Source: Actinomycetota bacterium (lineage in GTDB: Bacteria; Actinomycetota; Acidimicrobiia; Acidimicrobiales; Ilumatobacteraceae). Taken from it: a stretch of DNA of 5,168 nucleotides. The DNA lies in NCBI GenBank assembly GCA_009701105.1, contig WLKU01000103.1:1-5168 (forward strand), given 5' to 3'. Both the position numbers and the translations under genes were made by a program. This document shows, piece after piece, positions 1 through 5,154 of this stretch. Position 1 is the first letter of the stretch. Each line of letters begins with the position of its first letter. Under the pieces are notes generated by a model that saw only the letters and a program-made list of their open reading frames with translations, was not told where the DNA came from and did not search any database.

Positions 1-2
1 AC

Positions 3-75
3 GCCCTCTTAGCTCATTCGGTAGAGCACTTCCATGGTAAGGAAGAGGTGGTGGGTTCGATTCCCACAGAGGGCT
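3..75 (+). tRNA. tRNA-Thr (anticodon GGT)
   Basis: A complete cloverleaf can be drawn by eye. The acceptor stem 3-9/68-74 has seven perfect pairs. The D-stem is GCTC/GAGC (12-15/24-27). The anticodon stem 29-33/41-45 is perfect, with loop 34-40 carrying GGT at 36-38. The T-stem 51-55/63-67 is perfect with loop TTCGATT, and the discriminator is T75. CCA is not encoded (CGG follows), so the 3' end must be added by the CCA-adding enzyme. The GGT anticodon reads ACC and ACU. Its promoter lies upstream of the window. It is followed after 10 nt by tRNA-Met, probably in one precursor. Confidence 0.97.
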
Positions 76-85
76 CGGTAATCTA

Positions 86-159
86 GGCGGCGTAGCTCAG
101 TTGGTGAGAGCATCCGGCTCATAATCGGAAGGTCGCCGGTTCGAATCCGGCCGCCGCTA
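86..159 (+). tRNA. tRNA-Met, elongator (anticodon CAT)
   Basis: The cloverleaf has acceptor 86-92/152-158 with a G86-T158 wobble at the first pair, D-stem 95-98/108-111, anticodon stem 113-117/125-129 ending in a G-T pair, CAT at 120-122, T-stem 135-139/147-151 with loop TTCGAAT, and discriminator A159. It lacks the three consecutive G-C pairs of the anticodon stem and the 1-72 mismatch of initiator tRNA, so it is an elongator type. A first-pair G-U is typical of actinobacterial elongator tRNA-Met. A CAT anticodon could also be a lysidine-modified tRNA-Ile. The pairing with tRNA-Thr just upstream of secE/nusG, a common actinobacterial arrangement, favours Met. CCA is not encoded. No terminator is seen before the ABC gene. 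Confidence 0.93.
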
Positions 160-177
160 CAAAAAGGGGACAAGACT

Positions 178-237
178 GTGATGGAACGGACGACCCACGT
201 GAGTACTTGGATTGGTAGTGCCATTGAGCGAAACTGA
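178..237 (+). CDS. Possible short leader ORF overlapping the ABC gene start
   Basis: A small open frame begins at GTG 178 or ATG 181 and stops at TGA 235-237, giving 18-19 residues (from ATG: MERTTHVSTWIGSAIERN). It is preceded by GGGGA at 166-170, the best ribosome-binding site in this part of the window, 7-10 nt before the start codons. It overlaps the first 26 nt of the ABC transporter frame in another phase, and the transporter itself has no comparable site. I infer that translation of this ORF could deliver ribosomes to the transporter start, or that it is a regulatory leader peptide. The peptide shows no recognisable domain and may be chance. Confidence 0.3.
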   Translation: MMERTTHVSTWIGSAIERN

Positions 238-1996
238 ACGACGTTCGACCCTTCGCGTTGTGTGGGCAATCTTGACCCAGAAAGAGCGACGCAACCTCAT
301 CTGGATTTTCTCGTTGATGTTGTTTGGCACCGTGCTGGAGACATTCAGCCTTGGACTCGTTGTTCCTGTTGTAGGACTGTTGACAAAATCTGAGTATCTC
401 AAGAGTCATCCACGAATTAACGAACTTTTGAACTATCCAAGTCAGACACAATTTGTTGTTGGTGCAATGTTGCTATTAGTGCTCGTTTATGTTGTGAAGA
501 GCATCTTCTTGATCGGAAGTTTGTGGGTTCAATACGGGTATTCAACTGCTGTAACTAAAAGACTTGGCAGAACTTTGTTTGAGAATTATTTGAAGCAGCC
601 GTTCACATTTCATTTGCAGCGCAATTCGGCAACTTTGATACGCAACTCGCAAAATAGTGCGTCGGTGATGTCGGGAACTATTGATCCCATCTTGTCCATT
701 GCGGCCGATGCACTAGTTACAACTGGAATGATGGTGCTCTTGCTGGTTATTGAACCAAAGGGAACGATTATCACCATCTTGGTTTTTGCGTTGAGTTCTT
801 TTGCGCTTCGCAGGTTTAGCAGTCGACGAATTCGGCTATGGGGTGAAGCACAAAACTTTCATAAAGGAAAGATTATTCAGCATCTGCAGCAAGGATTTGG
901 TGGTGTGAAAGATGTAAAGATTCTCGGCCGCGAAAACTACTTTGTTACTCAGTATTCGGATCATCTGGATGGCAATGCAAATGTGCTTCGCAGGTTCTCA
1001 CTCGCTCAGGCAGTGCCTCGGTTTGGACTTGAAATATTGATGATGATTGGGCTTGCATCTCTGGTGTCGACGATGGTGCTGTCGGGTCAGGAACTTACTG
1101 GAATTTTGCCTGTACTTGGCTTATTCGGGGCTTCCGCATTTCGGTTATTGCCCGCAGTGAACAGGTCGATTTTGAGTGCACAGACAATTAATCTCAATCG
1201 ACCGTTAGTTGACAGTGTTGCTGCCGATCTTGGTTTATCAATTTCGACAGCATCCATGAATAACCTTCACAGTCATTTGGCCTCATCAATATCTGTTCAA
1301 GATCTCAGTTTTTCTTATGAAATGACGGCAACTCAGGCACTCACAGAAGTATCCATCGATATTTCCCGTGGAGAGGCTGTCGGCTTGGTCGGACCGAGCG
1401 GTTCGGGTAAGAGCACACTCGTTGATATTTTGCTTGGTCTTCTCGAACCAACTTCTGGTCGTGTGCTCATCGACGGCAGTGATATTCACGACAATCTACG
1501 AGGATGGCAAGATCAGATTGGTTATGTGCCACAGTCGATTTTCCTCACTGATGACACACTGCGACGCAACGTCGCTTTTGGATTGCCAAAAGATCAGATT
1601 GATGACAACGCATTGACTTCGGCAATCAGGTCGGCTCAGCTCGAAGACTTCGTTGCATCATTGCCGGAGGGTCTGGACACAATCGTCGGTGAACGTGGTG
1701 TGCGCTTGTCGGGTGGCCAGCGTCAACGCATCGGCATTGCTCGAGCGTTGTATAACAATCCGGATGTGCTGGTGCTCGACGAAGCAACAAGCTCGCTCGA
1801 CACCGAAACAGAGCATGGAGTGATGCAGGCGGTGCAGGCCCTACAGGGCAAAAAGACTGTGATTATCGTGGCTCACCGTTTAAGCACAGTGGAATATTGC
1901 GATCGCCTCTACAGACTTGAAAACGCGCGTATTGTTGATGAAGGAACATTCAGCGAAGTAACTAGCCGAACCAAAGATCTTCCACGGGAAAACTAA
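212..1996 (+). CDS. PglK-like ABC exporter (fused TMD-NBD), probable lipid-linked oligosaccharide flippase
   Basis: A half-transporter of about 594 residues, the usual size for the MsbA/PglK type, which works as a homodimer in the cytoplasmic membrane. Hydrophobic segments lie at about residues 29-57, 81-104, 160-181, 184-200, 273-291 and 296-313, giving six membrane spans. The ATPase domain follows from about 358: Walker A GPSGSGKST 394-402, Q-loop Q441, signature LSGGQ 499-503, Walker B VLVLDE 519-524, D-loop SSLD 527-530 and H-loop H555. From memory, the ETFSLGLVVP region near 43-52, the RLLPAVNR stretch at 311-318 and the C-terminal YRLENA resemble Campylobacter PglK, which flips lipid-linked oligosaccharides. 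The substrate here is unknown. The start is uncertain: in-frame TGA at 200-202 leaves TTG 212, GTG 218 or TTG 224, none with a strong ribosome-binding site (only GGA 209-211, best spaced for GTG 218). The stop abuts the SIS gene. Confidence 0.9.
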   Translation: MVVPLSETERRSTLRVVWAILTQKERRNLIWIFSLMLFGTVLETFSLGLVVPVVGLLTKSEYLKSHPRINELLNYPSQTQFVVGAMLLLVLVYVVKSIFLIGSLWVQYGYSTAVTKRLGRTLFENYLKQPFTFHLQRNSATLIRNSQNSASVMSGTIDPILSIAADALVTTGMMVLLLVIEPKGTIITILVFALSSFALRRFSSRRIRLWGEAQNFHKGKIIQHLQQGFGGVKDVKILGRENYFVTQYSDHLDGNANVLRRFSLAQAVPRFGLEILMMIGLASLVSTMVLSGQELTGILPVLGLFGASAFRLLPAVNRSILSAQTINLNRPLVDSVAADLGLSISTASMNNLHSHLASSISVQDLSFSYEMTATQALTEVSIDISRGEAVGLVGPSGSGKSTLVDILLGLLEPTSGRVLIDGSDIHDNLRGWQDQIGYVPQSIFLTDDTLRRNVAFGLPKDQIDDNALTSAIRSAQLEDFVASLPEGLDTIVGERGVRLSGGQRQRIGIARALYNNPDVLVLDEATSSLDTETEHGVMQAVQALQGKKTVIIVAHRLSTVEYCDRLYRLENARIVDEGTFSEVTSRTKDLPREN

Positions 1997-2563
1997 ATGA
2001 AACCACTGATCACTGCATATGCCGACCGACTCGCACGCGCTCTCACGCTGCCTGCGATCGAGGAAGTTCCAAAGTTGGCCGAAGCATTTCGCCTTGCCTG
2101 GAAAAATAAGCAGACGATTTATATTTGTGGCAACGGTGGCTCAGCCGGCAACGCCAACCATCTTGCCAACGATTTCACGTACGGTGCCGGAGTGAGCCAT
2201 GGCATCGGTTTGCGCATTGAATCGCTCAGTGCGAATCCAGCGGTAATCACGTGTCTTGCTAACGATCTTGGTTACGAAAATATTTACTCCGAGCAATTGC
2301 GAGTCAAAGCCAATGCTGGCGATGTGTTGGTCGTGTTTTCCGGAAGTGGGAATTCGCAAAACGTGATTCAAGCGCTCGAGATGGGAAATTCGCTTGGCAT
2401 GCACACGTTTGCTGTGCTGGGGTACTCCGGCGGCGCATGCAAGACAATTGCTCAGCATCCACTCCACTTTGCAATTGACGACATGCAGATTGCCGAAGAC
2501 TTGCAACTGATCATCGGCCACATGATTATGCAGCACCTTTTCGAGCAGGGCCCCGCTAAGTAA
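1997..2563 (+). CDS. SIS-domain sugar-phosphate isomerase, GmhA-like
   Basis: 188 residues, close to the size of GmhA (sedoheptulose-7-phosphate isomerase, first step to heptose-containing glycans). A single SIS fold is seen: CGNGGSAGNANH at 44-55 and the phosphate-binding Ser/Gly loop FSGSGNS at 114-120. By my alignment to E. coli GmhA, the metal/catalytic positions H61, E65, Q172 and H180 become H55, D59, E167 and H175. This suggests a divergent subfamily, so heptose activity is not assured; the protein could act on another ketose or aldose phosphate. It is cytoplasmic (no signal or membrane segment). ATG 1997 directly follows the TAA of the transporter gene, with GGGA at 1986-1989 inside that gene as ribosome-binding site, so the two are translationally coupled. 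With its neighbour it probably serves synthesis and export of one surface glycan. Confidence 0.87.
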   Translation: MKPLITAYADRLARALTLPAIEEVPKLAEAFRLAWKNKQTIYICGNGGSAGNANHLANDFTYGAGVSHGIGLRIESLSANPAVITCLANDLGYENIYSEQLRVKANAGDVLVVFSGSGNSQNVIQALEMGNSLGMHTFAVLGYSGGACKTIAQHPLHFAIDDMQIAEDLQLIIGHMIMQHLFEQGPAK

Positions 2564-2564
2564 T

Positions 2565-2592
2565 CGGCTGTAAGCCAGCCGTGATTGGCTGG
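2565..2592 (+). other. Two mutually exclusive GC-rich hairpins after the SIS gene
   Basis: CGGCTG 2565-2570 pairs perfectly with CAGCCG 2576-2581 (5-nt loop). CCAGCC 2575-2580 pairs perfectly with GGCTGG 2587-2592 (6-nt loop). The middle arm is shared, so only one stem can form at a time. Neither is followed by a T-run. It could be a weak terminator for the glycan pair, an RNA-processing site, or an attenuator-like element; function is inference. Confidence 0.4.
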
Positions 2593-2613
2593 TAACCTCA
2601 AATTTCCTATATA
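2585..2613 (+). promoter_or_regulatory. Candidate promoter for tRNA-Trp/secE transcript
   Basis: TTGGCT at 2585-2590 and TATATA at 2608-2613 are separated by 17 nt, each matching four of six bases of the housekeeping sigma consensus. This puts the start of RNA a few nucleotides before tRNA-Trp at 2626. The -35 overlaps the downstream arm of the hairpin at 2575-2592. This is a motif match only. Confidence 0.42.
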
Positions 2614-2625
2614 CCTAAAGTAAAT

Positions 2626-2698
2626 AGGGCAGTAGCTCAGCTGGTAGAGCGCCGGTCTCCAAAACCGATGGTCGGGGGTTCAAATCCCTCCTGCCCTG
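2626..2698 (+). tRNA. tRNA-Trp (anticodon CCA)
   Basis: The acceptor stem 2626-2632/2691-2697 is perfect. The D-stem is GCTC/GAGC (2635-2638/2647-2650). The anticodon loop 2657-2663 carries CCA at 2659-2661. The T-stem 2674-2678/2686-2690 has one G-T pair and loop TTCAAAT. The discriminator is G2698, as expected for tRNA-Trp. The anticodon stem 2652-2656/2664-2668 has four pairs plus a C-A mismatch at its outer end (tRNA positions 27-43), which is unusual but tolerable. CCA is not encoded. It lies 39 nt before secE, the common bacterial arrangement, and is probably cotranscribed with it. Confidence 0.96.
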
Positions 2699-2737
2699 CA
2701 AAAGCAGGCATTGTGTGCCGATAGCCTAAACACCTCT

Positions 2738-3043
2738 ATGTCAATGGATCTCAATCGCCAACAGAAGCGCGCCATGCAAAAAATGGGCGAAGTCAACGAG
2801 CAGGGTGCACCAGTTCGCCAAGCCCGTGCTTCTGTCGCGCCACGTCAGACCAAAGAGCGCACCAGCCCAGCCCAATACATTCGCGAGGTTCGCGATGAAA
2901 TGCGCAAGGTTGCCTGGCCAAAATGGCCCGAAATCCGCCGCTACTCAATCATTGTTTTAGCCACTGTTGTGGTCATTACGGCGTTTGTGGGGGGATTGGA
3001 CGCAGTATTTGGCATACTTTCTGGCTGGCTTTACAAGGACTGA
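2738..3043 (+). CDS. secE: Preprotein translocase subunit SecE
   Basis: SecE is the clamp subunit that stabilises SecY in the SecYEG channel of the cytoplasmic membrane. From ATG 2738 it is 101 residues with one membrane span at about 69-93, the short single-span form of most bacteria. The amphipathic helix signature REVRDEMRKVAWPKWPE is at 49-65, just before the span, with the conserved KVAWP core. The N-terminal 48 residues are basic and polar. The frame is open upstream to TTG 2711, and ATG 2744 is a further option. I chose 2738 because it gives the usual length and a typical start; none of the three has a clear ribosome-binding site, so the start is uncertain by a few residues. It is followed 23 nt later by nusG. 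Confidence 0.95.
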   Translation: MSMDLNRQQKRAMQKMGEVNEQGAPVRQARASVAPRQTKERTSPAQYIREVRDEMRKVAWPKWPEIRRYSIIVLATVVVITAFVGGLDAVFGILSGWLYKD

Positions 3044-3066
3044 CCCCGCACTGAACGGCAAACATT

Positions 3067-3741
3067 ATGACTGACGACGCAACTCTTACACACGATCCAC
3101 TCGACACGACTGACACAGTCGCGCCCGACGTTGCCTTCGACCTCACCGATGGTGAAGACGCAGAGGAAGAAGAGATTGATCGTCCGTGGTTGCGACCAGG
3201 ACAATGGTTTGTTGTTCACTCGCAGAGCGGTTACGAAAAGAAAGTGCAACTCAACATGCAGTCACGCATTGCATCGATGCACATCGAAGATCGCATTTAC
3301 GAAATCGTTATTCCAATGGAAGACGTTGTTGAGTTCAAGGGTGGTCGCAAGCAGACCGTTCAGAAAAAAGTTTTCCCTGGTTACCTACTCGTTCGTTGCG
3401 AGATGGACGATGACACGTGGTATTGCATTCGCAACACACCAGGCGTGACTGGTTTCGTTGGTCAAAGCCAAAAGGGTCAGAAGCCAACACCGTTGTCGCG
3501 CAAAGAAGTCGAAACATTCTTGACCGCAAAGGGTGATGGACAAGATGCACCGAAGCGCAAGGCGCCGAAGTTTGAATATGAAATTGGCGAAGGCGTGCGC
3601 GTGAAGGAAGGCCCATTTGCCGACTTCACCGGACAAGTTGCCGAAGTCAACCAAGATCACATGAAACTGAAAGTACTCGTCAACATCTTTGGTCGCGAGA
3701 CCTTGGTCGAGATGGACTTCAGCCAAGTAGCCAAGCTCTAA
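3067..3741 (+). CDS. nusG: Transcription termination/antitermination protein NusG
   Basis: NusG binds the RNA polymerase clamp to suppress pausing, and its KOW domain contacts Rho or ribosomal protein S10. The protein is 224 residues. An N-terminal tail (1-40) is strongly acidic and has no Lys or Arg before R39. The NGN domain runs from about 45 ([15 protein letters not shown] at 46-60), includes the FPGYLLV strand, and ends near 155. A Lys-rich linker (KRKAPK) follows, then the KOW domain from about 172 to 224, containing [17 protein letters not shown]. coli NusG is about 181 residues; the excess is mainly the acidic tail, which is a known actinobacterial trait. ATG 3067 has only a weak ACGG (3055-3058) upstream. 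rplK follows after 37 nt. Confidence 0.97.
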   Translation: MTDDATLTHDPLDTTDTVAPDVAFDLTDGEDAEEEEIDRPWLRPGQWFVVHSQSGYEKKVQLNMQSRIASMHIEDRIYEIVIPMEDVVEFKGGRKQTVQKKVFPGYLLVRCEMDDDTWYCIRNTPGVTGFVGQSQKGQKPTPLSRKEVETFLTAKGDGQDAPKRKAPKFEYEIGEGVRVKEGPFADFTGQVAEVNQDHMKLKVLVNIFGRETLVEMDFSQVAKL

Positions 3742-3778
3742 TTCTCAACACGAACGCAACACAGAAAGAAATACTCTC

Positions 3779-4204
3779 ATGGCAAAGAAAGACGTCAAAG
3801 CAGTCGTCAAGATTCAGATTCCTGCAGGTAAGGCAACACCAGCCCCACCAGTAGGTACCGCACTCGGACCACACGGCATCCAGATCATGGACTTCGTGAA
3901 GCAGTACAACGCTGCAACCGAAGCGCAAGCCGGCACGATCATTCCTGTCGACATCACGATCTACGAAGATCGCACGTTCTCGTTCGTACTCAAGACTCCA
4001 CCAACATCAGTGTTGTTGCGTCAAAAGGCCGGCCTTGATAAGGCTTCAAAGAATCCAGGTAAAGAAATTGCTGGCAAGGTTTCAGAAAAAGACATCGAAG
4101 AAGTAGCGAAGATCAAGATGCCTGACTTGAACGCCAACGACATCGAAGCCGCAAAGCAGCAAGTACGCGGCACAGCACGCTCGATGGGTTTGACAGTCGG
4201 CTGA
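3779..4204 (+). CDS. rplK: 50S ribosomal protein L11
   Basis: L11 binds 23S rRNA at the GTPase-associated centre and is the thiostrepton-binding protein; it also takes part in stringent-response activation of RelA. At 141 residues it is standard length. The N-terminal domain carries the proline-rich [19 protein letters not shown] at 15-33 (the thiostrepton-contact helix region) followed by [14 protein letters not shown]. The C-terminal rRNA-binding domain ends in [13 protein letters not shown]. The start ATG 3779 gives the canonical [19 protein letters not shown] opening. The ribosome-binding site is weak (AGAAAGAA 3763-3770). It is followed by a 71-nt gap with a hairpin before rplA, wider than the few bases seen in E. 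coli. Confidence 0.98.
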   Translation: MAKKDVKAVVKIQIPAGKATPAPPVGTALGPHGIQIMDFVKQYNAATEAQAGTIIPVDITIYEDRTFSFVLKTPPTSVLLRQKAGLDKASKNPGKEIAGKVSEKDIEEVAKIKMPDLNANDIEAAKQQVRGTARSMGLTVG

Positions 4205-4225
4205 TTTAGTTTTATAAACAACAAC

Positions 4226-4275
4226 GTCTGATCTGGATTACCTCGCCAGATCGACAAAACAATGAGGGAGGCTTT
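4226..4275 (+). promoter_or_regulatory. Hairpin and anti-Shine-Dalgarno loop before rplA
   Basis: GTC 4226-4228 plus GATCTGG 4230-4236 pair with CCAGATC 4246-4252 plus GAC 4253-4255, forming ten base pairs with one bulged T (4229). The 9-nt loop contains CCTC (4241-4244), complementary to either GAGG copy of the strong rplA ribosome-binding site GAGGGAGG (4264-4271). A loop-to-SD pseudoknot could hide the site. The stem and complementarity are seen directly; translational control, perhaps by L1 as in other L11 operons, is inference. Confidence 0.45.
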
Positions 4276-4962
4276 ATGCCACTAGGTAAAAAATACAAAG
4301 CAGCAGTTGCCAGTTACGACGTCGAGATGATGTTTCCATCGTCCGAGGCAATTGCCAAAGCAAAGTCATTGGCTACGGCCAAGTTTGACGAAACTATTGA
4401 ACTCGCAGTGCGCCTGGGTCTTGACCCGCGCAAAGCTGACCAAGCAGTTCGTGGCACCGTTGCATTGCCTTCGGGCACTGGCAAAACGGTGCGCGTTGCA
4501 GTGTTCGCAGCGGGTGAAGCAGCGCAGGCTGCTCGTGATGCTGGCGCCGACATTGTTGGCACCGACGATCTGGCTGCAGCAATCGAAGCCGGCAAAATGG
4601 ACTTCGATATTGCTATCTCCACCCCAGACTTGATGCCAATGGTCGGAAAATTGGGTCGCGCACTCGGACCACGTGGTCTGATGCCAAACCCAAAGACCGG
4701 CACCGTCACGTTGGACGTTGCTCGCGCAGTCACCGAATTTAAGGGTGGCAAAGTGGAGTACCGCACCGACAAGTACGGCAACGTACAAGTGCCAATCGGC
4801 AAGGCCAGTTTTGAATTGTCGGCTCTTGAAGCCAACTTTTCGGCAGTGTTGGACGAATTGCAGCGTGCCCGCCCAGCTTCGGCCAAGGGTCGCTACATCA
4901 AGAAGATCAACGTGTCTTCAACAATGGGACCTGGAATCAAAGTCGATACCAGCAGCTACTAA
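4276..4962 (+). CDS. rplA: 50S ribosomal protein L1
   Basis: L1 forms the mobile L1 stalk, which helps release deacylated tRNA from the E site, and in many bacteria represses its own operon by binding mRNA. The protein is 228 residues (E. coli 234). Family blocks are clear: TAKFDETIELAVRLG near 35-49, the RKADQAVRGTVALPSGTGK block, the L1 signature LGRALGPRGLMPNPKTGTV at about 126-144, and the C-terminal SAKGRYIKKINVSSTMGPGI. The start ATG 4276 is fixed by GAGGGAGG at 4264-4271, the strongest ribosome-binding site in the window. The stop is TAA 4960-4962. A long structured leader follows. Confidence 0.98.
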   Translation: MPLGKKYKAAVASYDVEMMFPSSEAIAKAKSLATAKFDETIELAVRLGLDPRKADQAVRGTVALPSGTGKTVRVAVFAAGEAAQAARDAGADIVGTDDLAAAIEAGKMDFDIAISTPDLMPMVGKLGRALGPRGLMPNPKTGTVTLDVARAVTEFKGGKVEYRTDKYGNVQVPIGKASFELSALEANFSAVLDELQRARPASAKGRYIKKINVSSTMGPGIKVDTSSY

Positions 4963-4967
4963 TACAA

Positions 4968-5002
4968 CTTCCAATAATTTCGGCATTATTTCGGTCTGGA
5001 AG
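4968..5002 (+). other. Bulged hairpin downstream of rplA
   Basis: CTTCC 4968-4972 and AATAAT 4973-4978 pair with ATTATT 4985-4990 and GGAAG 4998-5002, leaving loop TTCGGC and a 7-nt bulge (4991-4997). ATTTCGG occurs twice inside (4977-4983 and 4988-4994). The last two bases overlap the next stem, so full forms of both hairpins compete slightly. It may be part of the rplA 3' end or an RNA-processing site. Confidence 0.35.
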
Positions 5003-5029
5003 CGGGGTGAATAACCAAAACACCCCGCT
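5001..5029 (+). terminator. Strong GC-rich hairpin between rplA and rplJ leader, possible terminator
   Basis: AGCGGGGTG 5001-5009 pairs perfectly with CACCCCGCT 5021-5029 (nine pairs, 11-nt A-rich loop). No T-run follows (AACCTGACTC). Actinobacterial terminators often lack a clear U-tail, so it could end part of the secE-rplA transcript. It could equally be an attenuator or RNase site that sets the ratio of L1/L11 to L10/L12. Confidence 0.45.
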
Positions 5030-5035
5030 AACCTG

Positions 5036-5062
5036 ACTCACCTACATAACAGAACTCACCTA
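5036..5062 (+). repeat. Direct repeat ACTCACCTA, 18-nt spacing
   Basis: ACTCACCTA occurs at 5036-5044 and again at 5054-5062, each followed by an ATAAC block with slight offset. The TCACC core in each copy is complementary to GGTGA inside the 5' arm of the preceding hairpin (5006-5010), and CTCAC pairs with GTGAG at 5074-5078. These are direct observations; a switching role is inference. Confidence 0.6.
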
Positions 5063-5085
5063 ATAACCAACAAGTGAGAGCTGCT

Positions 5086-5154
5086 CGCCACAGACATTTG
5101 GTTCACAAGCGAAAGCAAGTGAATAACAGAACTTCGGTTCTACCAAACGAGGCG
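5086..5154 (+). promoter_or_regulatory. L10 leader (autoregulatory mRNA site for rplJ-rplL)
   Basis: A compact fold is readable. The outer stem is CGCC 5086-5089/GGCG 5151-5154. Inside it, ACA 5090-5092 bulges and GA 5093-5094 faces GA 5149-5150, the layout of a kink-turn. Next is stem TTTGGT 5097-5102/ACCAAA 5142-5147, opening into a three-way junction. One arm is TCAC/GTGA (5103-5106/5119-5122) capped by GC-GAAA-GC; the other is AGAAC/GTTCT (5128-5132/5137-5141) with a cUUCGg tetraloop. The L10(L12) complex is known to bind such a kink-turn leader and repress rplJ-rplL translation. Position directly after rplA fits. rplJ itself lies beyond the window end, and the leader may continue there. 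Confidence 0.82.

Noticed and set aside
160..211. rpmG (L33) or another small ribosomal gene after tRNA-Met
   Set aside because: The interval is too short and no L33 cysteine motifs are present in any frame of the window.
9..451. Reverse-strand frames across the tRNA genes, including peptide text resembling the 'GFEPATFRL' and 'GGRIRTGDL' type
   Set aside because: These are the well-known false proteins produced by translating antisense tRNA sequence; they are not genes.
2141..2536. Antisense open frame of 131 codons inside the SIS gene
   Set aside because: The sense strand encodes a clear SIS protein; the antisense peptide is low in plausible structure.
1..2700. tRNA-targeted integrative element around the ABC/SIS pair
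   Set aside because: No integrase, and no duplicated tRNA 3' end is visible at 2564-2625 that would mark an attachment site.
4226..4255. Canonical L1 mRNA-binding site before rplA
   Set aside because: A stem is present, but I could not match the conserved asymmetric loop of the 23S/mRNA L1 site by eye, so I report only a generic regulatory hairpin.
4314..4886. Long antisense open frame (190 codons) across rplA
   Set aside because: It is the reverse-strand shadow of a highly biased ribosomal protein gene, with no ribosome-binding site or recognisable domain.
5036..5062. CRISPR-like repeats
   Set aside because: There are only two 9-nt copies 18 nt apart, with no spacer pattern or cas genes.
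5036..5070. Promoter for rplJ near TACATA (5043) or TAATAA (5061)
   Set aside because: -10-like strings occur but no acceptable -35 lies 16-18 nt upstream, and the region is AT-rich by nature.
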